Assembly (NCBI GenBank): GCA_964036155.1
Contig: OZ038422.1
Coordinates: 72,811,201-72,875,200, forward strand
Source: Diploscapter coronatus
Taxonomy: Eukaryota; Nematoda; Chromadorea; Rhabditida; Rhabditidae
Length of the DNA stretch: 64,000 nucleotides
Direction of reading: 5' to 3'
In this document: positions 12,501-28,018 of the stretch, in pieces
Layout of the letters: every line of letters starts with the position of its first letter
How positions within the stretch are numbered: the first letter of the stretch is position 1
Program-made: the position numbers and the translations under genes
The notes under the pieces: model-generated
Told to the model about the DNA's origin: nothing
What the model saw: the letters and a program-made list of their open reading frames with translations, nothing else
The model's database searches: none

Positions 12501-13691
12501 CAAATTTGCAAATTACCGGTTTCAGAATGTCCGGGAATTCATTTTTTCTGGGAAGCTTCCCGACTTTCGCTTGGGACAACGTGATGTGAAGCTTCTGGAG
12601 GATTCTGGAAAATTTTAGAAGTAGAGAAAATTATCGAAGAAAAAGCAAAATTCTGGAAGTTCTATCTAAAAAATTCGGATTTCTGAAGAATAAGAAAAAG
12701 CTTACTCAACAGATCTTTCGCTTTTCTTCTTCAACTGTTCTTCATACGGAAAATCGACCCAGGGAGACACTATTTCTCGAGCAGAAGTAACCGTTATATT
12801 GGCTATATTTTCTATCTGGAAAGGATCCTTTATTTTTAAATTTCAAAGAAAAAAGGCTTAGCTATTGCTGTTTAAAATTCTCAAAAAATACTCCAAAATG
12901 CTATGAAACATCTATTTTTGAAGTAAAAAGTAAAAAATGGGCCTCTAAAAATTATTCTTTTTAAAAACTCGCATTTTTCTTTTCCGAAAACCTCTTGGTG
13001 GGCTCTGTGGCAGCCAATTTTGCTGTGATTCGCAACTTCTTAACGATCATTCCATTGATAATTCCGATGACTTTCTGAAAAAAACGTTAGCTTTAATCAT
13101 GAATTAAAAAAAATATATCCCAAATTTTTACAGCCAAAATTTAAGACTAAAATTTATCAAATTATTCATGAATCTAGTACCTGAGCGTTTTCGTGAGAAT
13201 GGCAAGAAACGTAGGCTTTTTTGTGGAAGAGCGTGAGTTTGCGAAATTTCATACCCCTACAGGTCCTGAAAAAGGTTACGATATTTACAAAATCGCAAAA
13301 ATGCTAGCTTTTCAAAAATGAACAATATTTTGGGCAGTTTCGATTTTCATTACCCAGCTAATGCTAGTAATTAAAAAATGAAAATAACTCTGAACTTGAT
13401 TTTTTCTGAAGTATTTTTAAACATTAAAGATCTCACTTTTCGAGCCATTTCTTGAACTGCTGATGTCCGAATTGAGGCAGATTGGAAAGGAGAATTCGAT
13501 CGCTTTGCTTCGAATCTTCGCCATTTTCCTCCGATTCCTCAATCTCGTCATTTTCCGATTTTGACTCGGTTGTCTAAAGGCTTTGTTTAATTTTAAAAAA
13601 TCTAAAAATTTTTTAAAATTACCTCGACCGACTCATCTACCACTTCCTCTCGACCGTTCAAAACTTGATCCACATCCATTTCTTCGGACAT
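9543..13691 (-). CDS. tRNA (uracil-5)-methyltransferase, TRMT2A-like, with N-terminal RRM
   Basis: TRMT2A makes 5-methyluridine (m5U54) in the T-loop of cytosolic tRNAs. Exons (minus order): 13691-13623, 13573-13437, 13265-13181, 13074 to about 12969-12992, 12815-12706, 12604-12517, 12468-12394, 12225-12093, 11845-11695, 11450-11344, 11303-11196, 11062-10994, 10858-10695, 10441-10356, 10191-10041, 9877-9789, 9648-9543. The protein is about 610 aa. The N-terminal part is an RNA-recognition motif (RILLSNLPQFG, then KKAYVSCHSHENA). It is followed by YRNKCEFTVG, FRISPLAFFQTNTAG, the SAM motif LDICCGTGTIG, GVLDPPRAGL, the catalytic-cysteine loop VYVSCEP, and the terminal PVDMFPQTPHVE. Vertebrate and bacterial relatives usually have VSCNP, so Glu replaces Asn. 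The ATG lies five bases after a TTTTTCAG, a likely trans-splice site. One exon junction (see findings) could not be resolved in frame with a standard donor and acceptor. Confidence 0.9.
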
Positions 13692-14144
13692 TGTCCTGAA
13701 AAATAAAAGTTTTTAGAATCTGAAAATGAAAAAAATCAAAATTTCAAACTCTAGCGCATTTTCAGTGTTTATTCATTGGCGTATTTTTGGTGAACATTAT
13801 TCATTGATGCACTTTCAGTGCTTCTAATGTTCGACAAAATCAGCAATTTATCGAGAAACTTTCATAATTGGTCATCTTTTGGAAAGCTACTCGCAATATT
13901 TCGCAAAGTTGCTGGTTTCAGTCGTCTTGATTCAGTCTTCGTACACCATTAGTTTCGTGCAGTCGCTTTTCTTGATAATTTATCTTTTCCAAACTTCCTA
14001 CAATTTCTCAAAACTCATTTATTTTATAAAAATTGGAACATCCAAAAGTTTGTAATTTTCGAAATTCTTTTTTTGGCCAAAAAGTTGTATTTTTTTTTCT
14101 AAATTTTCAGCTTCCGACAACTTCTCGAAACCCCTAATTCGAAA
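13692..14144. promoter_or_regulatory. divergent promoter region, TRMT2A-like / rbx-1
   Basis: A 453-bp interval separates two head-to-head genes. It carries splice-acceptor-like sites facing outward: CAG at 13696-13698 (minus) and TTTTCAG ending 14110 (plus, 34 bp before the RBX1 ATG). Both are plausible trans-splice sites. No other element is recognised. Confidence 0.5.
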
Positions 14145-15190
<1,046 letters not shown>

Positions 15191-15831
15191 ACCACTAGAC
15201 GATTCTCGATGACGGGTGCGAGGTGCCGGTCAACCATTAACAAAAATCCTCTCCTTTTCATTTTTTACTTGCGGAGCTTTTGGTCGAAATTTCGAAAGTT
15301 ATCCTATCCTATTCTCTTCCTACTCTTTATCACATGAAATTTTGGCCAAAAGCTTTAATTGCTCCCTCTATTCCTGAACTTTTCAAAATTTCTTTTTATC
15401 CGGTTTATTTTCAGCAAAACTTCGATTGTATTTATTTTTATCATTTCTTCGAAAATCCATTTTACACTGCGTTTTTACCTATCTTTTTGAAGAGTTTGAA
15501 TTTTTTTTTCCAAAAACGTGATTTTTACGAGCGTTTATATTGAAGAGCGTCAATTTTTCGGAAGCTATTGTAAAAATTCAACAAAAATTAAATTAAATTT
15601 GATTTTTTCGTCATTACCGTGTCTGAGCATGCATCACATCGTGTGGTTTGGGATTTACGCGTCGTCACTTTTGTCCGAAGCTCCGCCACCGCGTACAAAC
15701 TCGACTTGAGTGGGTTACAGTATTCTTGAAATGTCGTAATTTTCACGTTTTCATCCTCTTTTCAAGAAATTCCACTACGTGAATAATGACGAGTGCACTT
15801 TTTCGCTCCGAATTTATTCTTTCCACCAAAC

Positions 15832-15912
15832 TTAGGGAGTACTTTCATCAGACGAAAAAATATATTGTGGGTAGGTCGCAAGGGGTTTCTGACGGTCGTC
15901 CTCTCTAGGACT
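15832..15912 (-). pseudogene. remnant of the 3' end of the 20-kb secreted-protein gene
   Basis: On the minus strand this stretch reads PREDDRQKPLATYPQY and matches the last part of the secreted-protein gene at 20.05-20.11 kb (PGEDDRQKPLATYPQY). By eye about 85% of bases agree over nearly 60 bp. Upstream on the same strand an in-frame stop appears and the alignment is lost, except for a short CTCGAATTTTGT match near 15.96 kb. No signal peptide exon is found. I read it as a decayed, internally deleted duplicate. Confidence 0.55.
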
Positions 15913-16136
15913 GGAAAGATCTCACATCGTCGATACAAACTCGTGATTTTACTTTAGAACAAAATTCGAGACGAAGTTGGCTTGTTACTGATAAGCAACA
16001 CTTCAGGTCGAAAGTCGAATCTGCCTTTCGACTGTTTGCTTCAAGCATTTTTGCTGCTGATTTGCTTAATGCTGAAATTGTTGTATTATTGCAAACCCGG
16101 ATACAAACTGCTCTTCCAAATTTCTAATAAGGATGC

Positions 16137-16184
16137 GTTCAGACTTCGACTAGATCAAGCGTTTGATCTAACCGAAGTCTGAAC
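16137..16184. repeat. 48-bp near-perfect palindrome
   Basis: The arm GTTCAGACTTCG continues through TAGATCAA and is mirrored after a loop of about 3-4 bases. Only the central two bases of each arm (AC opposite AC) fail to pair. Arms are about 21 nt. It is too short for a typical miRNA precursor. It may be a MITE remnant or a transcript-end hairpin. Confidence 0.6.
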
Positions 16185-16761
16185 TCACCCTGTCTTCTTA
16201 TTCCTTCAAATCAGCAGAATCCTTTTCTTTCCATTTCTTATCTATCATTTTATTAGAGGCAGAAGCTTTTTGCCTTTCACCAAAGAGCGTAAGAAACGCA
16301 AATCAATAAATGGTTGAAATTAATTAGACAGGCTCCTTGTAGATAGGCTTGCCATATAGAAATGCAAGCAAATTATTTGGTGATTAAATTTCAACTTTTG
16401 GGATCGTACCAAAATGTGCCCATATCTGTTTGTGCAAATGATTCCATCTTTACCAATTTGGTCATGTCTATCATGATCCGCGTCTTTGCCAATCTAGAAA
16501 ATTTTAAGAATACAATCAGTTCAAGTCATAGCTTAATCTAGATTCTCTATGCGTTCTCTCCCCTAAAAAGCAAAATGCTCAACTCTTTTTGCGTACAGTG
16601 ACGGGAAAACGTTTGGAAACATTATATTTTAGAAACTTATCTGGTAAAATCATTTCTTATCGTGGTCAGATTTGGAAAAATTCTAAAATCAAATTTCAAA
16701 TTCATTTATGTCATTTTTCATTAACAACTTATTTTTTAAATCGATACAATTAAATTCAGGT

Positions 16762-19676
<2,915 letters not shown>

Positions 19677-20019
19677 ACTCATCCACGAATCGTGCATATC
19701 CAAACTTAGTCATCGTTTGTGAAATGGCTGAAAATTGCTCTACGAAAAATCGAAAATAATAAAATTATTTCTAAAAATGTTCTATTTTGCTAAACTAAAA
19801 CTAAATATAATAATTCATTCGATTTTTGACGCTATCACCTTATTTTTTGGAAAAAAAAATCGTATCTAGCACGATGCTATCACGTTTCCAAATCGCGAAT
19901 AGACTTTATTTTAGACTATTGAAGAAAATTAAAAATGTGGTGTAATCAGACTCAGAGAGCACTTTTGCCAAGCGAAGAAAATATGTGAGGTAGATGGCAA
20001 GAATGAAATTTTAAACTAA

Positions 20020-21282
20020 CTACATATTATAGAGGGAAATTGTTGGGGGAAAATACTGGGGATAGGTCGCAAGAGGTTTCTGACGATCGTCCTCCCCAGG
20101 TCTGGGTGTAATGCAAGTGAGGAGCATCTTCTTGACGAGTTCCTTGTCAGTGATGAGTTCAAGAATTACATTCAGCTTGCAGTTGATGATATGGCCGCCA
20201 GCTTCCTTGCCAACTTCCACGCCCTCGTCCAATTGGTCGCACACTTTGAACGGCTCCTTCGTCTCCCGGTAGGCCTTCCTATTTGCGCCTACGCAAGACA
20301 AAATTCGAGTGTGGAGGTCGGGCGTTGAGATTTTCAACATCTACAAATTGTGTTTTAATCAACTTCCAGGAAATTTCGATCTAGAAAAGAGTTTATAAGG
20401 TAGACTAGTTCCAAAACCAAAATATGCAAAATGGGTCTTGAAGAATATCTGACTGGTCGTTCTCATAGTTCGATTTCTTTAATACGAGGATTCGAAGCGA
20501 AAAAAGTACTGGAGATGCAGTTTTCTCTATTGAATTTAGGCTGGTGTCCAGATCTATAAATGGACTTGGAGCCACACAAAGGCTTTTCTTACAGGGTGGA
20601 ATTGTGATGTTACCAAAATGTTTATGGCTCTGAACAATGGAGTGGAGAGAAGTGCCTACTGATTGTTCTAACTTATCTTTTGAAAAAATAGAAGTCTTGT
20701 TAGAAAAGATTCAATTTTCTGAGCATCTTCAAGTTGAATCGATAAAACCTCGTCAAAGAATAAGGAATGGGTTTAACGATTTTCAGGTTGCACCTTATTA
20801 GGAAATCTCGCGAAGTGTTAATCCCCAAAATTGATCGATTTTTCACCAAAGAGATACTTTGACGTGTTGATCGCGATGCAATAGCTAAAAAGTGCCCAAA
20901 CGGCCTCGTTTGCCAAGGATTTCAGAAAATTGTTTCCATTTGCGAGGAAATCGAGTGGTGGAATTAGTTTTCACTCTTATTTTTGCATGTTATTTCGCCT
21001 TTGATTATCTATTTTCATGCAATTTCTGTGACAAAAAGGTCGTTCAGGTACTTTTCTAGTTGTCAACACGTCGAAATGTTTCTTTGACGAAAAAATCGGC
21101 CAAATTGAGAATTAACACTTCGCAAAATTTCCTAGTTAGGCATACAAATCAGTAAAATAAAAATTATCTACCTTTTTTCTGGATTCTTTCAGCCATTCTG
21201 GAAAATAAATGTCATCTTCATCGGCCAAAGCCATCGAGCATAGACATAGCAAAATAATCGATGAAACTATCAGTCTCATCAT
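20020..21282 (-). CDS. small secreted protein, family unknown
   Basis: Two exons, 21282-21172 and 20340-20020, joined in phase 0 across an 831-bp intron, give 143 aa. The first exon encodes a signal peptide (MMRLIVSSIILLCLCSMALA, cleavage expected before DEDD). The mature part has four cysteines (SCVG, VCDQ, NCKL, TCIT), which could form two disulphides, and a lysine/glutamate-rich helical middle. I do not recognise the family. A decayed duplicate of its end lies at 15.83-15.91 kb, so the gene has been copied locally. An upstream in-frame ATG (21342) would add about 20 residues before the signal peptide; I prefer the ATG at 21282, which puts the hydrophobic core at the N-terminus. Further small exons inside the intron cannot be excluded. 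Confidence 0.7.
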
Positions 21283-22416
21283 TTCTCCAGAACGATTTTC
21301 ACTTGATCGATGAAATGAAATGAAAAGATCGTTCAAAATCAATTACCCTTGTCCGTTTCTAATTCGTGTCATAAAGAGTCATTCAAACGTATGACACTCC
21401 GACTTTTTGTTAACATTCTTGTAATGATGGATCGCAACACTGCCAATTCCAGAAAACTCGTTCCGCCTTGCATTACTGGGAACTAATTTCCGGTTGAAGG
21501 TTATTCATTTGATAAAGATCTAATTATTCCACTGAAGATTGATATATGAGGAGTGTTATATGGAACTAAGAAATCCCATGATACTGCGAAATAATGATCA
21601 TCTTGATGATATCTGAAATAAACGAACAAAATTGACCACAAGCTTGATGATCAAAAATGAAATTTATAAAGTTTGTTAAATTATAAAGGCATTTGCTTTT
21701 CATGTGCATGTAAATTATAGTTGAATAATATACTTTTTGAGACGTTTGGCGGATGACATTAATTCTGCCTATTCGAAGAATCTTTCATCCACATTGTGCT
21801 TCCATTATTTGATAGTCCATTTTCTACAAGATTGTTGTACATGTACGTGCGATTATAGGCTAGTTTTGAATTGATAGCCTGAGCAGTTTTCTTACAACCC
21901 AGCTCAAATCAGGAACTCATAACCAGGGCTTAAAAGGTTGGGCCTGGACCTGGTTTTCAAGCCCAGACTTTTTAACCCTGGTTGTGACATTTTATAAAAA
22001 TTTGCATCTTGAAAAAATGGGTGTGCTGAACACGGAAAATTTGGATAAGATAGTCGCTTTTTAAGTTTTTTACAATTAAGTTTATGTTTTCGTATTTTGA
22101 TTTATGCGAGTGTAAACGCACTTTCATTTTGTGTTTATTTTATATTAAGAGAATATTATCATTCCAATTTGTGATATGGTGGGCCATGAAATTTTGTGTC
22201 GATATTTTGCCTTTTATGGAAATAATTTTCTCAAAATTAATCAATACAAATTCACCTGCAAGAATATGTACTTTTTGAGATCAAAAACGTATTTGCAAAA
22301 TCTAGAGAAACTTCAAATAAATTTGAACATAAAAACATCGAAATAGAATAATAAGCCCGAAATATCCGTAAGTTTGTTAAGCAAAAGAAATGAATAATGT
22401 TAAATTGTTCCATTTA
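21283..22416. other. intergenic region with a short foldback
   Basis: 1.1 kb between the secreted-protein start and the receptor's last exon. The only structure seen is an imperfect hairpin at 21922-21986: AACCAGGG...TTAAAA on the left is mirrored by TTTTTAACCCTGGTT on the right, with GGGC opposite GCCC inside. No coding signal. Confidence 0.5.
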
Positions 22417-25400
22417 TTAGGCAGTATTAGTAACGCTATTCGAAATCGTGTTGTTATAAATTCTATTTCTCTGGACTTGATTATTGTCTGGTCTTCGCGC
22501 CAAAGTCTTCACCGTGATATTTTTCGTCTTCGATTTTTCACGATTTTGAGCTTCTAAGCGCTAAAATTTGGTGGGAACTGTATAGATAAATATCATAAGT
22601 ATTAAATTTCATTATTCTACCTTAATTGCACTTTTCGTTAGAAAATAGAGCGTCACAAACTGAATTTGTGGGCCATACATTGCAATTTGAACTACATATG
22701 CCTTAAATTCATTTTAAACGCTCATTTAATTTTGAAGGCTATATGGAAACCTTACGGTATCATAATGCGAGACTTGAGCAAAATAGGGTGCGTGAAATCA
22801 GGGAAGTGTTTATTTCTCTACGGCAATTAATAAGAGTAGTAACTAATAGGTACCCCCGTTTTTCCACAATTTGCAACTTTTATGAGCGAGAGATTTATGA
22901 ATGAGAGAGGGTAAAGCTAGAGAAAAGTTGCAATTTGTGGGAAAATCGGGGTAGTAAGTGGTAAACAAAAACTATTGGATTTTTTGCTTACTACTTTCAT
23001 TAATTGTTTTCCGTTACTATTTCGTCATGTCTCGTGTCATGATCGTCTTGCGGTTCTCATTTTGCCTTTTATGAATATTCTTACAAAAAGTAGATTTTTA
23101 GGGATGATATTCAAAACCGAGAACCCAATTATTCCAGCACTATGCATGATTATTTCAACAATGGTCTGAAACAATATCCATCATTCATAGGAAATATTTC
23201 ATGCAAATTTTCTACATGAGCTATCAACCGTCGACTCAAACCATTTTCACTCTTCCTCAGATTTTCCGACATTTTGCTAAGCTGCCGCTTGAGCTTCTTC
23301 AATAGATAAACGGTACTCCAGATTAAAATCGGAATTAATATTCCATTTGTTATGAAAATTGTTGTAGTTTGAACATAAAAACCCTGAATTTGGAATTATA
23401 CGCATCCTGGTTGAAAGTATAATTCAAAACGTTAATTTGTCAAGGGTGTTCTTAATGCCGATTACGAAAAATTTCGACTTCTGGGGTTTTTGGGTTTTGG
23501 AATTCCAATTTCGATTTCGAAATTTTAAAACAGAATCCATGTAACTCTCGACGATCTCAAGGAAGAGGTCGGACCAGAGGTTTAAAATTCGTTTTGAAGG
23601 GGTATTTGAGTGTTTTCTACCTAGATTCGACCTGGAGAACACGATTTTGGGGCTTTTTTCCCGAGTTTTCAAGTCCAGGTTCGGGTATCCGGGGTCTGGG
23701 GATCAAATTTCAAAAGTCATTCTAGTATTCCAAAACCTATATCATATTGTTCAGTTCGATGAGCTGAGTTGAATAGTGCAATATTTTTTCGGATCTGATC
23801 TTCCTATCACAAGTTACGGCTAAAAGCAGTGCAAAAATGCCAAAAATACGGGGTCTTCAATAGACAAGTCAACTTTTCTCATTTGTTTCTGCGTATTACC
23901 TCCTAGTTTTTTCACATAATAATCTATGAGTTCTGCTCATTCTACTCGTATAAAAAATCCGGAATTGAATCAGGCCAATCGGTCGAAAAAACGGTCTGAA
24001 GTCAGACCAGAAAAATCGGATTTTCGAAAATGTCCGTGAAAGATTCAAGATGTATACCAATCGATAGAGCTCATCAAACTAAGCAACTTTTGTGAAGATA
24101 CAATATGGTTATCTATTATGGTATGCATGGTATAGCAGTTTGAATGGGTCTAACTATGAAAATGACAAAAATCTTCAAAAATTCATAACTTTTGTAAAAT
24201 AAAACCAAATTGAAAAATCTTTTCGGAATATAGTAGTTGAAGGGCAATACTTCATTTTTGCTTCCTAGAGTATCGTGCTATCACTTTACCATGTTACCAT
24301 ATGGGTTCATGGTATACCACCTATATGGTGCTCGAGTAGTACTATACCAAGATGGGTATCAACCGACTCAAAATCGACTGAAGAGTAATATTCGAGTCCA
24401 TTTCTATCAATTTCAGCAAGTGGTTTCATTATACCATCATAGTAATTGGCTATAACTGCCTGCTGAAAAAGATCAAAAATGGGGTATTTTCAAATGACCA
24501 TAAAAGACGATAGACTGATCTGTTTTTCAAGCGGTTTTCAGAATATTATTCAGCTCGATAAGGGTTTTCATTTGGTATATAACATGGTGGGTATTGATTA
24601 CCAAATGGTAACTTGACCCATATGAGCCGCGACCCCTATGGGGTGAGTTACCATTTGGTAGAAAGACCTATAATGTTATATACCATTCGAAAGTCAGTGA
24701 AAAACTAAGTGTAATGCTGAAAACCATTTGAAAAATGATTCAGGGTATCGATTTTTATGAGGAAATGAAGTATTGGTCAAATTGAAGAGTAAACTTGGGA
24801 ACGTTTTTGATCATAAATCTCGATGCACCAATCTGTATTTCAAGCGGTTTTCGGTATTATACTTAGTTTTTCACTGGCTTTCGAATGGTATACAACATGA
24901 CTGGTCTTGATTAGATTTTAAAATCGGTCTGGCACCTTCCGGAACCAGTACCGGAAAGTTCCTGAATATAGATATTACCCCCTAAATTTTATTTAGAATC
25001 ATAATTTAAGAGTCAGGAATAATTTTGAATATAAAATTAAACGAATTGACTCACACCAATGGTGATAAATAAATTTTTGAAAAAATACCTTATTTTTCAG
25101 TTTTTCCTGAATATCTCATTCCGGAATGGAAATTTCTCCAAGGTGTCTTCACAAAAGTTGCTTAGTTTGATGAGCTCTATCGATTGGTATACATCTTGAA
25201 TCTTTCACGGACATTTTCGAAAATCCGATTTTTCTGGTCTGACTTCAGACCGTTTTTTCGACCGATTGGCCTGATTCAATTCCGGATTTTTTATACGAGT
25301 AGAATGAGCAGAACTCATAGATTATTATGTGAAAAAACTAGGAGGTAATACGCAGAAACAAATGAGAAAAGTTGACTTGTCTATTGAAGACCCCGTATTT

Positions 25401-27296
25401 TTGGCATTTTTGCACTGCTTTTAGCCGTAACTTGTGATAGGAAGATCAGATCCGAAAAAATATTGCACTATTCAACTCAGCTCATCGAACTGAACAATAT
25501 GATATAGGTTTTGGAATACTAGAATGACTTTTGAAATTTGATCCCCAGACCCCGGATACCCGAACCTGGACTTGAAAACTCGGGAAAAAAGCCCCAAAAT
25601 CGTGTTCTCCAGGTCGAATCTAGGTAGAAAACACTCAAATACCCCTTCAAAACGAATTTTAAACCTCTGGTCCGGGCAGTTTCGAGAATTATGGAAAATC
25701 TGTTTTAAAATTTTGAACACCTCTGATATGGATTTTCTCACATAGTCTCTCATAGATCTGCATAAATCCTCGACCATCAAAATACTCCAATAATCATTCT
25801 CTTGTAGTTCTGCACCGAGTTGTTGCTTCAGACTATTCAATCCCTTGATATTATTCTTATATGGCTCATTGCCAACAAATATGATGCGATAAAGGTTTTT
25901 TGCATCCATAAAGTAATGAATGAGCGTAATAATTATCATTGAAGCAATGAATATGCATTTGTTGAATCTTGTAATTCGATAACTTGGTTTACTAAAATAA
26001 TTTTTGAAAGATCAATGAAATTTATATAGATCTAGGAAGAATTTGAGTCATACTCAAAAATAAACGAGGGGAATCGCAAAACGAAATAATAACTATGACT
26101 TTAAAATTCTCTCCAGAATATTTTTTGAGAGAAACATTTTTTAAAATCTTATGGGGTTAGGTCGCAAGATTATTTTGACTTAAATCCTCCCTAAGTCGGA
26201 ATTTATATTCATACTCAGAAAATGCCCTCGCTCGTTCAACTGCCATTGCACAGGATACAAGTTTAATCATACTTGCAATCATCAATTCTAATGATTGAAT
26301 CATGGATCCATACACCTGAACAATATGAAATACACCAATAAATGAGCAGAATAAAGTTAGGGGTCAAGTGATAATACTTTTAAAATTGTTATACGGACAG
26401 AATTCCTCATCCACGAAACTATCATTCCCCAAAAATCTAATTTCTCATTTAATCTCAATCTTATCTCATTACCACTTCTCTCGACATGAAATAAACACGC
26501 TTTGGAAGTCAGAGTTTTTTTTTTCTGTAAAATGGAATCAGAGAATCAAGTAAAAAAGGGTTTCCGAATCAAAATCTCTCATTCGGTCACTGAGTGGATC
26601 GTGACCAGGAAAGGGACCAAAAATCCTACTAAATCAAATGGAATCAGGCTCAAACTTTTAATACTTTTCTGTATTACAAAGAAACTTATGAGATAAAATA
26701 TTGTATGTTTTGATTATCTTCAACCTATGAATATATTATCAAAAATATAGAGCTTAAATTCAGTTGATTTAGATTAACGACTTATACGTATATAAAAAGT
26801 AATGTTTACCGCTGTATCACCATTATACATACAACACGTATCTTTCAGAAATGCATAACGTGTATAATATTCCTAAAATATACATAAAGTTATATCTGAA
26901 ATAATCAACTCACATCAGTGATACTAATTAAAATATAGACACATTTCAATATTAATAGCGATAGCAACTGTTTTTCAAACGTGGAAAATTTTGTCGATTT
27001 CTTCATTAATATCGTAATCGCTCGTATTCCAAATATCAATAGAAATAGTTGAAATAAATGTACCAAAAAGAATTCTGCATATATGATAACATCAGCAGTT
27101 TTACCAGGCATTGCTAAAAATATAATATATTGAATTTAATAAGCAAAAATAACTAATAATTTCAAAGAAAGATTTTCAGATCCAAAATATTTTACTTACG
27201 GAGTGGGTGATGTCTAAAGTAAGTGAAAAATGCATCATAATGTGTAGTGAATTCGGGAAAACCTAGGAAAATTCTATCTGTATAAAATTCATGCAT
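22417..27296 (-). CDS. nematode 7TM chemoreceptor-like protein
   Basis: Exons (minus order): 27296-27200, 27113-26914, 26315-26215, 25991-25721, 23383-23216, 23165-23085 and last exon 22560-22417; all listed junctions keep frame. The predicted chain has a short extracellular N-terminus (MHEFYTDRIFLG...), then TM1 (AEFFLVHLFQLFLLIFGI), TM2 (LLSLLILKCVYILISI), TM3 ending AMAVERARAFSD, and TM4 (KCIFIASMIIITLIHYFM). A long loop, TM5 (TIFITNGILIPILIWSTV) and TM6 (IIMHSAGIIGFSVLNII) follow. The tail is basic (REKSKTKNITVKTLARR). The VERA motif after TM3 resembles the E-R-x-x-A motif of Sra/Sre-type chemoreceptors, but I cannot assign the subfamily. The exon for TM7 between 23085 and 22560 was not found, so the model is incomplete or the gene is damaged. 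Intron 4 (2.3 kb) is filled by a foldback element. Confidence 0.7.
22851..22953. repeat. 103-bp inverted repeat in a receptor intron
   Basis: Arms of about 31 bp (22851-22881 and 22923-22953) pair with few mismatches, through CCCG, CCACAA and TTGCAACTTTT blocks. The spacer is 41 bp. It looks like a tiny MITE. Hairpin size overlaps that of miRNA precursors, but the loop is large. Confidence 0.55.
23519..25718. mobile_element. 2.2-kb foldback element with near-identical 0.58-kb arms
   Basis: The left arm (about 23519-24101) and right arm (about 25145-25718) are reverse complements. Over the inner 525 bp (from 23571 inward) I see almost no differences; the outermost 50 bp are more diverged, with AATTTTAAAACAGA retained at the tip. 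The 1.04-kb centre contains a second nested palindrome around 24620-24640 and repeated modules containing AAGCGGTTTTC at about 24520, mirrored near 24730, and again at 24840. No transposase is encoded. The element lies wholly inside intron 4 of the minus-strand receptor gene; its right end directly abuts that intron's donor (25719-25720). Confidence 0.85.
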
Positions 27297-27874
27297 AAGA
27301 TGTTTAGTTTTTAATATTTTGCAAAATTTGTTAACTTAAAAGTTAATATTATTATATATAATATGTTACTAATGTGCGAAAATTGTTTCTAGTGATTTAG
27401 ATTTTAAAAAATGTTGAATATACTCTTGCAGAGTTCCACGCTAAGACCAGTTTTATTCCAGTATCCCTTCACATAGTCGGAATTGATATATTTTAAGCAA
27501 ATATACATTATTATGTCGAATTATATCAAATTAAAGAAAGTAGCGATTTTAATTCGAACTCATTATTTTGATAGTAGAATCAACTTTTTAATAAGAAGTT
27601 TCTAATAGCGAAGTTTTATTGTGAAATTAAACAGCAAAAAATATTCGGTTACCAAGGAAGAAATTGAGATTTTTTGTTGTGAATTTCAATTTATATAAGG
27701 TGATATTTTTTGCGAATTTCAGTTTATACCAGGTGATTTTTTCTAAGAATCTATCATACGATTTATCTCGACAATCTTAGTTCAAAATTTATCTAAAAAA
27801 TAATATCAAGATTTGTCTATTTTATGAAAGGTAGAATCGAATAAACATAAATACGAACAATGAAACAGGCTTTT

Positions 27875-28018
27875 TTATGATTTTAAATTGTTATTGGACA
27901 AGACGATATTATAGATCTTATTCCTTTGGATTTGATTTTTGTCGTCTTTTCGAGCCAATGTCTTTATTGTAAAATCAACTTCTTGCTTTGATTTCTCACG
28001 ATTCTGGGTATCCAATTT
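27875..28018 (-). pseudogene. second copy of the receptor's last exon
   Basis: This 144-bp minus-strand exon has the same length, phase and flanking TTTAG acceptor as the receptor's last exon at 22417-22560. The encoded tails align throughout: TQNREKSK, then KTLARK against KTLARR, then NQIQRNKIYN against NQVQRNRIYN. It ends in its own TAA and has no internal stop. I find no upstream receptor exons between 28.0 and 30 kb, only weak similarity in the adjoining intron. It is therefore probably the surviving end of a tandem duplicate; a complete diverged gene is possible but unsupported. Confidence 0.6.

Larger units (their letters stand above)
15191..16761. other. rbx-1 3' flank and protease upstream region
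   Basis: About 1.6 kb without a recognisable intact gene. It holds the rbx-1 3' UTR, a gene remnant near 15.87 kb, a strong short palindrome at 16137-16184 and, at its end, the acceptor TTCAG (16755-16759) two bases before the protease ATG. Small open frames on the plus strand (15280-15543, 15982-16182) resemble no known protein. Confidence 0.5.

Noticed and set aside
22628..22700. Candidate TM7 exon for the receptor (QIAMYGPQIQFVTLYFLTK)
   Set aside because: Its length (71 bp) and phase do not fit the neighbouring exons; left out of the model although hydrophobic.
24237..24455. Open frame inside the 23.5-kb foldback
   Set aside because: Lies in the palindromic centre with no transposase motif; the composition is that of the repeat modules.
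26155..26210. Minus-strand LREDLSQNNLAT resembling the PREDDRQKPLAT end of the 20-kb secreted protein
   Set aside because: It lies in the intron after the receptor exon ending at 26215; the match is short, gapped and followed by a stop, so it is likely coincidence.
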